DNA of 64,000 nt from NCBI GenBank assembly GCA_001557505.1, contig LSAX01000002.1, positions 3,162,001 through 3,226,000 of the forward strand, written 5' to 3'. This stretch comes from Reticulascus tulasneorum (taxonomy: Eukaryota; Ascomycota; Sordariomycetes; Glomerellales; Reticulascaceae). Each line of letters opens with the position of its first letter. The stretch's first letter is position 1. Positions 32,410 to 44,267 of the stretch are shown here, piece by piece. Both the position numbers and the translations under genes were made by a program. A model generated the notes under the pieces. It saw only the letters and a list, made by a program, of their open reading frames with translations. It ran no database searches and was not told the DNA's origin.

Positions 32410-34694
32410 TCCGAGGAACACTGCTTGGAGGAGATGTCGGGAAATTGAGCAGGGTTACATTTGTCGATGCTTTGAGGCGGTACCGCGCTGGCTTTCTTTT
32501 GTCGGATGGGATGGCCGGTATGGCCCGGATACCTGTCAGGTTGTCGCAGATGTGGTTGAGTTTACAGATACCCGGGGTTTAAAGTAATGACGGTCATATT
32601 GAAGATTGGCTCTCACTCGTGTCCGTATTGTTCCAACGTGGGTGAAAACGAGCCACTAGACACCACAAGATTACTCAGTGGCAGGCATCCTGCTCTCCAC
32701 TAAGCAAGGTAGGCCATGGCCGTGGGAGATAGTGAGCGCCAGACAAAGGCGCATGCATTTGTCAGGAGCATGCCATCCGTCTGTCGGAAAGCCATTTGGA
32801 TTGGGTGTGTTGCCTTGCATTCCGTGGCGTGCTGCACCGGCGCAGCTCCTGGCTTGAGCACACGGCAGAGCTACTTGGCGCACACTAGAGTGACAAGACC
32901 ACAGGGCATCTGCAGATTGAGTTCGCCCGTACATACATGATCCTAAGCCTTGTCACCTTGTCGCACAAATCACATTCGGGCACCAAGGACGCCTACAACC
33001 TCACCCGGGCCGGATTGGCATCGGCAGTCGCGCATCTCCTATTAGGGCCAGCCTTGACCCTACATGCCTGCCGTTACCTAAAACGGCGAGCCCTTGACTT
33101 TGAAGATAGTGTTCAAGGACTGAGTTTTGTAGATAGATGCACAAATCGCGCAAACTGCCCATATTGAGCGAATCGGTTGTTTCCTCCTTATCGTATCATT
33201 TGGTCGATAATCATGACTGACTTGAACCCGAGGTTGGGCTGAATTATGAAGAAGAAGAAAAGAAGGAAGAGAAAAAGCCACTCGGTTCTCGGAAGCCCAT
33301 TGCAACATACACAGTTGTACAATGGCACTTTTCATCGTCTCGATGGCACCACGCACGCATTCGGAATCTCGGAGCGCTATTGACAGAGCAGAGAAGTGAT
33401 GGATACACCGGGTCCCCTGTGTACTTGATAGTCTAGTACCTGAGAAGCTAGTGTCTATGGGCGAGTTCTACAGGTGCTTGCAACATTGGTCAATGGTCCT
33501 CTAAGTACTAGTGGCGTCATGTGTGGCTGATTTGAGGTACACGCTAGACTCGCAAACCTGCGCTGTAGCGGACTCACTACGCAGTAAGCCCCCTGTTCCA
33601 GCACCCGTTGGAATAGACAGACCTCCCCAGTTGCCCCACTTGTTCAGCCACGGGGAGAGACCCGCCAATCAGGGCCGAGTTATTGTAATCCAGGCGCTCC
33701 CCATCATGGATTATTTGACGGGGGGCTCCTCTTGGAATCCACACCACCCTGCCCATTATCATCCGCCATCGGGGGGACACGCACACACTGACAGATGCTT
33801 GGCTCTGCTCACGGAATCGGGCGAGCCATTCAGCACGGTGTGTAGGGCAACCCAAATCAACCTACGCCTCAATAGCTGAACTCAGGGACCGCCGAAAGCC
33901 ATATACTCTAGTCCTAATCAGTGGCTCACTCCATGAACCCCCAAACGAAAGCCGGGACTCTAATCGGTACAGGCGCAAACATACACTCCCAAGCACGGAT
34001 CCCCCCCCTAATCCCACAACCTCCCACGCATCCCGCTGAACGCCCTTCGTTCCACCGTCCATTACTTGAGTATTCGATCTCAGCCCACTGCTTATAATCT
34101 AGCCCTGGAGGATATCGAACTCTACTACCAAGGCCTGACAGTACTAGACGGCGCGCGACTCACTGCATCAACATGCATCCGCCGTCACGAGATCCCCTCT
34201 GCTAGGCGGCCCCGTCATCTTTGTCCTTTACGCCCTCCCCCTCTGCCCTACGACATATACACGTCACACCGCACTGTGGTTCTAGGAACTACACTTTCTC
34301 CGGATCAGCAAGTGACGATCCTATCTCCCTGTTCGCTCCTCCCTCCTCTCGACATCGCTCGATCTCCGACTTCTACTCTTGAACCACGCCAGGCCATTCC
34401 TAGGACGAACGACTCGGGTCCGGCCCGTCCCACTTCCAGACGTACCCCCTGCCAGGTCGAGTTCGCCTGGTGTCAACTTTCACCTTGTTTGCAGTCTGCT
34501 AGGTTCTAGATTCATTTACCGCATCCTCGCCGACCGGGCTTCCTCGATAGCCTCGCCATCTCGTCAACTCGACGTTTGTGTCCCGGTCTTGCGCTATTAG
34601 GCCCGGTCAGAACCAGCCAGCTCAGGTCCTCAGGCCTTGGTTTCTTGTAGACATAGACTCCTGGATATATATCCTGCCAGAGACAACTTTTCGA
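32410..34694. other. Long intergenic region upstream of the SreA-type gene
   Basis: No gene is supported in these 2.3 kb. The open frame at 33511-33879 (about 120 codons) does not begin with an ATG, lacks a recognisable domain and is probably chance. The CT-rich 34200-34690 part is likely the long 5' leader of the GATA factor. Confidence 0.45.
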
Positions 34695-36585
34695 ATGGCT
34701 ATGGCGGATGTGTTTCAGCTGCAGGCGCAAGGAGCGCGTAAGGAGAACCACGCTACGTCTCGTACTGCGCTTCCATCCCGACGATTATCGCCAAAGACTC
34801 AAGAAGCATCCATTTACGACCCTACAGACATGCCTCGCTCTCCGGCTCAAGGCGGCGGTGGTGGTGGCACTGGAAAGGCAACGACGGAAAGGAAGTCGGA
34901 GTTTCACCGTGGTCTGTCTGGCGAGACCACGCCGGCTTTCCAGGCTCCGAGTCCAGCCTCGGCATCCAGTGGAGATTCTCCTGAAGAGTCAAGGACAGAT
35001 ATTAAGACTAGTCCCGGGCCGAGTACATGGCCTATTCAAGCCCAAGCCGGACAAGTTTGCAGGTGAGGAGCCTGGCGCTTTGGTCTTCTAACCCCATATA
35101 CTAAACAAGACAGTAACTGCGGTACGACACAAACCCCGCTGTGGAGGAGATCACCACAAGGGACGACCATATGCAACGCCTGTGGCTTATATCAAAAGGC
35201 CAGAAATGCATCTCGCCCTACTAACCTCAAGAAACCTCCGAATCTCGTTGCTGCGACTCCGCGAACACCTACTCCGTCAAGAAACACCCCCCAAAAGATT
35301 GCTCCCGCACCCGGGCCAGCCTCCAAGTATCCCAGTGGACCTTCCCCGACCTATGTCACGGAAGATCAAGCGCCTTCAGGCACATGTCCCGGAGGTGGAA
35401 GATGCAATGGCACGGGAGGGGCGGAAGGATGCAGCGGCTGCCCAGCCTATAATAACCGCGTCTCCAAGACTGCCCACCTGAATATGCACCAGAACCAGAA
35501 TTGCGCTTCGTCGAGCAACAGCAGAGGCGAGATGGCACCAGACGACCCGGCAGCGCCAGTGGACATTGCCGCGCTACAGATCAACAATCAAAATACGACA
35601 GTTGTGATTGCTTGCCAGAACTGCGGTACGACCATCACTCCCCTATGGAGAAGAGACGAGAGTGGCCACACCATCTGCAACGCTTGTGGTAAGTACGCTT
35701 GTTTACGTTCAATCTGCGATGCTGACCAACGTAGGGCTATACTACAAACTGCATGGGGTTCACCGACCAGTGACTATGAAAAAGTCGATCATCAAAAGAC
35801 GAAAACGAGTGATCCCGTCGTCGATAGCCGGTGAAGGATTCGAGGAATACTATGAAGCATCCGAAACCCAGAGTCAAGCACATGAAGCATCTCCAGAAAG
35901 GGGTACCATGAATGACGATGGGTCCGTGAACTTGGGCCTCAGACGCCATGCTGAAGGTCCCCTTTCCATTCTGCCGGAGCCTCAAATTCGCTCAAACAGG
36001 CAGACCTCACCACTACCGTCAGCGGACCTAACGGCTTACCAGGCATCCTACTCTCGAAATCCAAACACTCATCCATCCTCACTTACTGACGATAATCGAC
36101 TCGCTCCGCTTACCTCGATATCTGTTACGACAGACCGACAGTCGTCCCTATCGCCGGCGTCTTTCCTGTCTCCCACGAGGAAACGGTCATTCTCTGCGAC
36201 TGAGTCGGAAATCCCGTCTACAACGGAGGGCGGTCATGAAAACTCCAAAAGGCTGTCATCGATTAAATCAATCTTAAATCCACCTCCGTCAGCATCGAGC
36301 CCACAATATTCCGGAAGTGACGACAACAGGGACTCTTTTGCCCGGTCAGCCCGGTCCCCTAGCAGCACAGCTGCTTCGGCCCCAAGCCCCGGGACATACT
36401 CGAACGCGAGGACTACCCCGACACCGTCCCCGTTGCCGAGCGGGCAACCAAACACTCAGAGCTACAGGAGTGAAAGTGACAGACACAGGGCCGAGAGACG
36501 GGCGGCTTTGGTGCGGGAGGCGGACAAAATGAGGGAACTACTCGCTGCCAGGGAAAGGGAACTTGCAGAGCTAGACCGCGACTAG
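34695..36585 (+). CDS. sreA: SreA-type GATA factor, repressor of siderophore and iron uptake genes
   Basis: Three exons: 34695-35062, 35114-35688, 35735-36585, giving 597 residues. The start is the first in-frame ATG; the open frame above it has none. Two GATA zinc fingers are present: C122, C125, C143, C146 ([19 protein letters not shown] between) and C290, C293, C311, C314. Between them lies the Cys-rich [19 protein letters not shown] at 214-232, the hallmark of the SREA/SRE/URBS1 group and the proposed iron-sensing element. Basic residues follow finger 2 ([11 protein letters not shown]). A C-terminal coiled coil with many Arg and Glu ends the protein. Known family members repress siderophore synthesis and reductive iron uptake when iron is plentiful. 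One intron splits the first Cys motif of finger 1 and another follows the last Cys of finger 2. Confidence 0.95.
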
Positions 36586-37386
36586 GAATTCGGCGTCAAG
36601 GATATGAACGCGACATCTAGATACACGTTCGATTGCTTTAACAAGGCTTGGAGCAAGGGTGTGCATCATACTTTGGCGAAACGGATGATGGTGGGCTTAA
36701 AAAAAAAAGTTTAGGGCGCATTCTGGCGCTAAAACTATGTCTAGATCTCATTGCATTCGGTAAAAAAGCCTGACGGGGCATTGGGTCCGGGATCTTCGAC
36801 TTGACGAAGAATTGGGATTGGGATTTGGGACTGGGAAGGCTGGCTGCATGGCAATCTTAAAGATTAGGTACTCGCGTGTCGGTCTCGCGATTAGTCTTGG
36901 ATATGAGTTTACGGGTGCCAATGAAACTTTCAGACTTTCTTCCCACGCTTGTGCCTCGCTGTTGACTGTTGCTCAGTTCTCCAGGTCAAGTAGCTCAGCC
37001 TTTCTGATTCGGACGAAATCGCGGTTGGAACGACAGGTGCTGCGGAGGTCTTGCATTCAGCTGTGAATTTGTAAACGGCTCCAGTGACTATCCGGACTCC
37101 AGCTGTCTTCCCTCCCCAGTTTCCCAAACCCATCTAAAGTGAGAATCGTACAAGCGCGGTGCATTCTCCAATGCGCCCTAAACCCTCCAATTCTTCCTCG
37201 CCAACCCAATAGATAGATATACAAAGCCGGACTGGCAAAACCCCGGACACTGAACAGCCCGGTCATTCTTTCCGTTGTTCTTCTTCTTGACTTGTTCGCT
37301 TTCTCAATATCTTGACGGGGCCAAACTTCTCAGCATATCGATCTCGCGTAACGTGACAGTTCATATTGGGAAGAGCCGGGAGGAGC
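36586..37386. other. Convergent intergenic region
   Basis: This holds the 3' ends of the GATA factor (+) and TVP15 (-). No gene is supported. Confidence 0.5.
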
Positions 37387-38236
37387 TTACACCTGCTCGG
37401 CTCCCCAGCCAGCGTCGGCTTCGCGCATGTTGGCGGGCGGCTCGATCTGGGGGATGAATTCGAGGACGACGTAGGCGACGCCGATGATGCCTACGATGGA
37501 ACCGGCGATGATACGGAAAATACCCGTGTTAAGGAGGATGGAGCCGATGAAGACGTAGACTTGGGAAATGGTTAGCCATCAGGGCGTCTGGTGACGTAGG
37601 GGAACCCGAGAGGATAGACTTACAAACGCCGCGACCGACGAAGGAGAAGAGAAAGGAGGCGTAGCGGGAGACTTGAGGAGGGATCTGGAATTCTGGAAGA
37701 CTGTTAGGGGATGACTTGAGTCAGGCTTTCCGAGGTCAGGCAACGTACCAAGCAGTGCAATACCTATAAAGAATCAACGTCAGCAAGAGGTTCATACGAG
37801 GCAAGACACGGAATAGCTCTAGCAAGCCGGCGCACTCACCAAGACCGAAGATGATGACGTAGATGCCGACAATGACGGTCGAGCTACATGGCGAGCAAAG
37901 TTAGCGAGCACTCCCATGTATTGATTCTCAAGCTTCCTCCCGTATCCGAGATTGGCCATCCGAAATGCTGCGCTTTTGTGCGACGGCAACGGGTGGCTGA
38001 AGCCAGATTGAAGTATGGCTCCTTTCCTAGCATCGACGCGAAGACTCAGGGGCTGGAGAGCACGAGGACATACAATGTGAGGTCGAAGAATTGCGCAACT
38101 CCACCAAGGATCATCACCGCCGCGGTGACGAGGTTGACGATTCGGCTGTAGATGATCGGGTTAGCAGCTATTCAATTGGGTTGGGGCTGCGAACGGCTGT
38201 TCTGATGGAAACTTACAATGCATCTGAGAGTTCCAT
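37387..38236 (-). CDS. TVP15: Golgi membrane protein TVP15
   Basis: Six exons: 38236-38217, 38145-38074, 37883-37840, 37763-37749, 37692-37624, 37559-37387, giving 130 residues. The phases add up exactly. The fourth exon is only 15 nt (GIALL). The protein is a four-helix membrane protein of Tlg2-containing late Golgi vesicles. It reads MELSDAFRIVNLVTAAVMIL at the start, then IVGIYVIIFGLG, EFQIPPQVSRYASFLFSF, GSILLNTGIFRIIAGSIVG, and the characteristic tail PPANMREADAGWGAEQV. Its start is 469 nt from the divergent MEF2 start, so the two share a promoter region. Five introns in 393 coding bases is a very high density. Confidence 0.93.
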
Positions 38237-38704
38237 CTTGACTGAGTCGTGTCGGGAGCCGGCTTGGATGAGAGGATGAGAGAATGAAGCAGCAGGAGGA
38301 CGAGAGCGCGTGTCTTTTAACTAGTTAGTGGCAGACGCTTGCGTGGAGGGTAGCAGGCAGCTATATAGAACGAACCAGTGCGGATGCGATGCGTTGTTTG
38401 CGTTACGGCTGGGGCTGGGTGTGTGTGACTTGCGAAAGGCTGACGAGTACCCGTTTTGTCCGTTCGGAGGTGCTGCGACAGAAAACTTGGCTGCCGCATC
38501 CAGCCACAGCAAATCCTGTGGCATCACCGCCTTCCGCATCGGGAATGCCGCTCAGGGAAGAGCTTCTCAAATTTTGTGGGTCGCCACATTTAACTGGGGA
38601 GTTGAGCTGCTATGATGGCGTGAGACTTGATTCGGGATATTTCGAACATCGCAGCTTCTTCATAATGCGGATATCTGGGATCTGAATCGACGGGAGTGTT
38701 CTTC
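38237..38704. promoter_or_regulatory. Shared divergent promoter of TVP15 and MEF2
   Basis: The 468 bases between the two start codons must hold both promoters. No obvious TATA box or repeated factor site was picked out by eye. Confidence 0.5.
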
Positions 38705-41427
38705 ATGGTCGAGCTCTGTATTCGGGGTATGCTGCTGTTCAGAGCTTTGGTTCGAGGCTCTCGCCGGCAGAATCAGGTCCGTCAAGCTCGCCATGATGCG
38801 CCAGCTTGGGTGGTTGAGATTGGTAGATGCCGAAGGACAGTTCATACTGCTGGACACACACACCATGCGTCAATCAAGGACATCAGAAACATCGGGATTA
38901 TTGCCCATGTTGATGCTGTATGATAGTTTTCATCCCCATAGACCGACACCCTGTTGCTGACTTCTCATGCAGGGAAAGACGACGACTACTGAGCGCATGC
39001 TCTACTATAGCGGCGTCACTCAAAGAGTAGGAAGTATGTCGCTCTATATTCGTTCATCTAAGTGCGGGCCATTTGAGTCCTGGTCGTGTTTGTTCTCTTC
39101 TATGTTACAGCCTCAGATCAGCATCGCATTCTCCCATCAAGTGGTGGACCCAGCATACGGAGGCTTCGACTCGAGGTTACTAATTTCTTACACTCATAGA
39201 TGTCGACACTGGTAATACTGTCACCGATTTTCTTGAGTTGGAGCGAGAAAGGGGCATCACAATCCAGTCAGCCGCGATTACGCTGCACTGGCCTTTGCCA
39301 GAGAACTGCGAGCCTGGAAGCCATCCACAGACGATCAACTTGATTGACACGCCAGGGCATCAAGACTTCAGATTCGAAGTAGATAGGTGCCTGCCTGTTC
39401 TTGATGGCGCAGTCTGCATCATTGACTCTGTGAAAGGCGTCGAGGCCCATACCGAACGAGTCTGGGGTTCGGCTCATGAGTACAGGATCCCGCGCATTGT
39501 CTATGTAAACAAATTAGATCGGGATGGCGCGTCATTTCGGAAATCCGTTCAGGAAGTTGGGGCCAGATTGAACGGTTGGCCTCTTGTGTGCCAAATCCCA
39601 TGGTGGGACAAGGACACTTTCGTTGGAGTGGTTGATGTAATCGATCGGGTCGGATACAGATGGAAGTCAGAGAAGTTGAAGGAGAAATATAGTACCGACG
39701 AGCTCCAAAATGTGCTTTCGGGGAACACCGCCTTTCTGGATGAAATCGAACTCGCCCGTGAGCGGCTAGTTGAGGGGTTGGCCGAATGGGATGAGGAAGT
39801 GATGGAGCAGTTCGCCGATGATCCAAAGCAGATTCCGAGCAAGGTTCTAAAGCAAGGCATTCGGCGTGCAATACGAAGTGGGGATGGCAAGATTATCCCT
39901 GTGCTCGCAGGAGCCAGTTTTAGGCATATTGGGGTCGAACCTCTGATGGATGCCATCGTCGACTACCTACCCAGTCCGGATGAACGACCGGAACTCGAGG
40001 TTCGCATCGGCGCGGGAAAGCAATCTCTGGCCAAACTACTAGACGATAACCTAGACAAGAAGACTGGCCATCGCCGGCTCGCGGCGGTAGCGTCCGTCTT
40101 CAAAGTCTTCAATCATCCGAAGGAGGGGATACTGAGTTACGTACGAGTGTACTATGGTGAGCTTCATAAGAACGCAGCCACGTGGAACACGCACATTCTC
40201 GCATCAGAGCGACCATTTGGGCTACTTCAGATCTCTGCAGCCAAAACAGATGAGGTCTCGCACCTGTCGACGGGTCAGATTGGTGCAATCAAAGGACTCA
40301 AACAAGCCCGGACGGGCGACACGCTGCTTACGACGTTTGCGGGCAAACCGGTGCCAGAAACCCTGAAACATGTTCAAGTGCGACCCCCTGAAATTCCTCC
40401 GGCGGTTGCATTCATTGCTATTGACCCGTTCGGGAACGTGGCGGCCAAGGAGCTGGAGCTTGCCCTGCAAAACGCTTCGAGGGAAGACCCGAGTCTGAGG
40501 TGGAGCCGAGACGAGAAAACAGAGCAATTCGTCTTACAAGGCATGGGAAAACTTCATTTGGACATTGCGGTCCATAATCTGAAGCGCTACTACAAGATCG
40601 AGGCTGAGTTCGGCCCTATTGAGGTGGACTATAAAGAGTGCTTAACCGCGCCAACTGGTCCGCACCATGTCGTCTATGATAAGGCCGTGGCAAGCAAAAC
40701 TGGCAAGGTTTCTTGCACAGCTGTCCTAGAGCCCCTGGAGGAGCATCATCGCAAAACTCTAGGGGACCTGGACATTGAGCGAGATGGAAACATCATTCAT
40801 ATCAACATTCCCTCGCCCGGTGATACCAAGGAAATGAACTTCGATCTAGACGATACCCGACAGCAACTACTGAACGGAGCCATTGCCGCGTTGGCACGAG
40901 GGCCACGGCGAGCATCGCCTGTCCAGGGATGTTATGTCGCCATAACCATCGATACTGACCCAGGTTCCATGGAGACTCCTTCCGGCGGCCATTTCAGCGG
41001 CGCAGCCAGCCTTGCCGTCCGCAACGCTCTCAAAGACGCAGCCACCAAGCACGCAGTTGGTATCCTGGAGCCCGTCATGATGGTCCATATAAGCTGTCCG
41101 GAAGTGTCAGCTGGCGCGGTCCAGCATGACATCAGCTCAGGTGCCGGTGGGCACGTATTGGAGGTCAACGACCTGTCGGCCGAGTCTAGTTCGGGGGCAA
41201 TCGACGTGTCGAAAATCTATGTACCACCGGATCCGTACGACATGGTTACTTCGCTCAGGGGAAAGAAGTCGATAACAAGGATGGTCGAGATCGTGGCCAA
41301 GGTGCCATTCAAGGAGGTTTTAGACTTTGACAACCATTTACGAAGCAGGACCGGCGGAAGACATTCTCTTACCATGTCTTTCGACAGTTTCGATAGGGTT
41401 TCGGGTGCGCGAGAGAAGGCATTGTAA
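38705..41427 (+). CDS. MEF2: Mitochondrial elongation factor G2 / ribosome-releasing factor 2
   Basis: Three exons: 38705-38917, 38973-39033, 39200-41427, giving 833 residues. The GTPase works with the mitochondrial recycling factor to split ribosomes after termination. The N-terminal 55 residues are Arg-rich with few acids, a mitochondrial presequence. G1 is AHVDAGKTTTTE (about 67-78), G3 DTPGHQDF and G4 VNKLDRDGA. The QSAAITLHW switch region and the later EF-G domains (GMGKLHLDIAVHNLKRYY; GGHFSGAASLAVRNALKDA in domain IV) follow. Exon 1 ends within the P-loop, exactly before the Gly-Lys. The second intron is 166 nt. Confidence 0.94.
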
Positions 41428-42336
41428 GCTGTTTGTGATATTAGGGCTTCTATGGAGCAGGGTTTGTATAAGCTGCCTTCATTCATACGGGAGTGTATCA
41501 ATAGAGATCTAGAGGTTCATATCATAAATCGGAGGCAGGGGACTTGTATTAATATTGCGTATCTCTTCGCAAATCAGAGAAGATGACAAGACGCATCTGT
41601 CCGAAGAAGGGGAGCATGCTATGGGGGGCATCTTTACGAGCCTTCGAATCAATGTTACCGTACTGGAAATGTTTCGATCTTCTTCTGGGTCAGAGTTCGC
41701 TTTGCAATGTCGGCACTGATTTCCTGTGACCAGCCTCAGTCTAATCCGCTGCGTTGCCCAATCAGGGCGTAGCCCTCGTAGTGTTCAAACATCTAGAAGA
41801 TACATAATAAGTAATCAATTCTGCACGTCACGCCGTGCTCGGCAAAAATGCTATAATGCTTGGGCCAAGGAAGGGAATTCACGGACTTAGAGCCTGGACT
41901 TAAGCCGCACTTAACTTATAGAGTTGCCAAACTCCAGCTTTTTTAGTGTGTGCGGGAAGAAGCGGCCGCGCAACCCGCTGAGGTGACCCGCCTCGGACTC
42001 CACCCGGAGCTTCGTCGGATTTGTGATGGACGACGGCCGCCACGCTTAGTGATGATGGCGAGTTTCGGCACAAAGTACACGATTCTGTTTCAAACGTTTA
42101 AAGAGTAATTTTGGTACAGGACATCGTCATGGAAGTACACTGCTCGTTGGGTATAAATGGCCGGTGGGCCGGCGTGGTCGGTCATTATGTTCTGGCTTGT
42201 TGTACAGATCAACGAGATAGCACAGAGAGCAAGCAATCGTTAGCATTTCGCCTTTTGGAGCCGATTAACCATTCGTCATCGACAGACACTTCTTGACATA
42301 TTCTACTTGAATACTTGGCAAACATAAAAAGTCACA
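41428..42336. other. Intergenic region and promoter of the SDR gene
   Basis: No gene is supported. A TATAAATGG box at about 42152 lies about 185 nt upstream of the SDR start codon. A CG-rich patch lies near 41960-42040. Confidence 0.45.
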
Positions 42337-43344
42337 ATGGGCCGATTCGGGATACAGACCGAGGGTATCGAGTTGGTCAAGACCCTCGAAGACCGAGTAA
42401 AGGGACGCACATGTAGGCACAAATGTCAAGTTCATGCGGGAAAGCCCGAGACTAATAGGCAAGCAGTCCTGATCACCGGTGCCAGCCCCGGAGGTCTCGG
42501 CGCCGAAACCGCCATATCTCTGGCCCACGGCTCTCCCGCAGTTTTAATCCTCGTCGGCCGCAACGTGGCGAAGTTCCAGTCAACTATTGAGGCAATCAAA
42601 GCCATCGACCCCAACATCCTCGTCAAGTCAGTGACGGCCGATCTCGCCGCTTTCGACACCGTCCGAGAAGCCGCGCGAGTCATCCTGACTGACCCAGACA
42701 TCCCCAAGATCGACGTCATCATCAACAACGCCGCAGTCATGGCCATCCCTCTAGCGCGCAACGCCGACGGCTACGAGCTGCAGTTCGCCTCCAACCACCT
42801 CGGCCACTTCCTGCTCACCAACCTCCTACTACCCAAGCTCGCCCCGCAAGGCCGGGTCGTCCTCCTCTCCAGCTCCGGGCACAAGTACGACGGAATCCGA
42901 TGGGCCGACCCGCATTTCAAAGACGAGAGCCAGTACAAGGAGATGGCGGCCTACGGACAGTCCAAAATGGCCAACATCCTCTTCGCCGTGGCGCTGAACA
43001 AGCGCGGCGTGCGCGCCTATGCGCTGAACCCCGGCAGCATACGGACTAACCTGCAATCATACATCAAACCCGAGGTGGCGGACGATGCGTCCTGGGTGGT
43101 GATGGGCATGAGCCTCGGGGATTTGCGGCGCAAGGGGTCCCAGAAGACCCTGCAGCAGGGGTGTGCGACGACGCTGGTGGCGGCGCTGGATCCGGAGCTG
43201 GAGCGGGAGGAGGGCGTGTATCTCCAGGATTGCGAGATTACGCATGACCCGTTCTGGATCCTGCCAAAGGCTGTGGATGAGGGCAATGCGGAGAGACTTT
43301 GGAAGTTGAGTGAGGAGTTGCTCGGGGAGAAATTTGAGCTATAG
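42337..43344 (+). CDS. Short-chain dehydrogenase/reductase (retinol dehydrogenase/WWOX-like)
   Basis: The open frame is unbroken (335 codons), but a 54-nt intron at 42413-42466 is likely (donor GTAGGC, CTAAT branch, acceptor GCAAGCAG). Splicing turns the odd insert after VKGRT into the family-like VKGRTFLITGASPGGLGAETA and gives 317 residues. The Rossmann nucleotide site is TGASPGGLG, then NNAAVM. The catalytic residues are Ser in LLSSSGHKYD and Tyr/Lys in YGQSKMAN. The substrate is unknown; NADP(H)-dependent oxidoreduction is expected from the family. The gene is GC-rich in its third codon positions. It has no partner suggesting a pathway. Confidence 0.9.
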   Translation: MGRFGIQTEGIELVKTLEDRVKGRTCRHKCQVHAGKPETNRQAVLITGASPGGLGAETAISLAHGSPAVLILVGRNVAKFQSTIEAIKAIDPNILVKSVTADLAAFDTVREAARVILTDPDIPKIDVIINNAAVMAIPLARNADGYELQFASNHLGHFLLTNLLLPKLAPQGRVVLLSSSGHKYDGIRWADPHFKDESQYKEMAAYGQSKMANILFAVALNKRGVRAYALNPGSIRTNLQSYIKPEVADDASWVVMGMSLGDLRRKGSQKTLQQGCATTLVAALDPELEREEGVYLQDCEITHDPFWILPKAVDEGNAERLWKLSEELLGEKFEL

Positions 43345-44267
43345 CGTTACAAGATGTGTGATTGCAATGGGGAGTCAAAGCCGGCGGAGAGCTTCCGTGA
43401 AGCATTGTACTTGATTGTATAAGTAGAGCATTAACATAACGACATAACTATCTACCTCGTGGCCATCCAAACGCTCGTCAGCTGGGCTAAAATCATGAAC
43501 CAAGTCTGCTCGCGACAAACATGGTATGGAAAGTAACTCCAACAACAAAAAAAACAAAAAAAAAAGACACTGCAACTTTTCTTACTTTTAGTGAAATCGA
43601 TCAGTTGAGAGAACAAATGCAGAAGAACGTGCAAGCAATCTATTCCGAGCATCAAAGCAGCGTTTATAAGGTTTCTCTGCGAATCGAAAGCGTCCCTCCG
43701 GCATGGCTCGGTGGGTGGGTAAGATATTTGCAGCGTTGCATCCACGAACCCAAACAAAGCCTTGCGCATCCCGACTCCGTCAAATATAAGCATTTCTTCT
43801 TCATGTGGCTATGCCAAGAATAGCGGCCTGCAGGCGCCACCATGGAAGCTGTTAAGCCACAAGTTGACCACACCACATACCACAGACACCAACTGTAGTA
43901 CTTCACATTTGGAGGGCGCCCCAAAAAGAAAAAGTCGAACATGAGGAAAGAGAAAAGGGTTGTCCCAAAGGAGTGCAGGGATTGCTTTGATGTGATATTT
44001 GAATCAAATGTAAATTATCAACAAGGAGCGTCGAGCGGCACATGATAACATGTACCGCGACAAGAGAATGATAACTAATTCCCAATACCAGAAACCCCAA
44101 AAACGCCAAACAGGATGATAATGCTAGTAGCGCCATGAAAACCAAACCAGTCGCCCGACAAGAGGTCTACCATTCCTGACCCCGTCCTCTTTTTCCTAGT
44201 CGTAAACCTGGGTATCTCCCCCGCCCAAATCGTGACCTCTAAACATTACATTCTCCATGCGAGTCCC
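43345..44267. other. Convergent intergenic region
   Basis: This holds the 3' ends of the SDR and cupin genes. An A-run with TTTTGTTGTTGG on the other strand occurs near 43535-43565. The open frame at 43521-43823 is probably chance. Confidence 0.45.

Noticed and set aside
34578..34694. N-terminal extension of the SreA-type protein
   Set aside because: The open frame above 34695 contains no ATG; its first codon is GTG.
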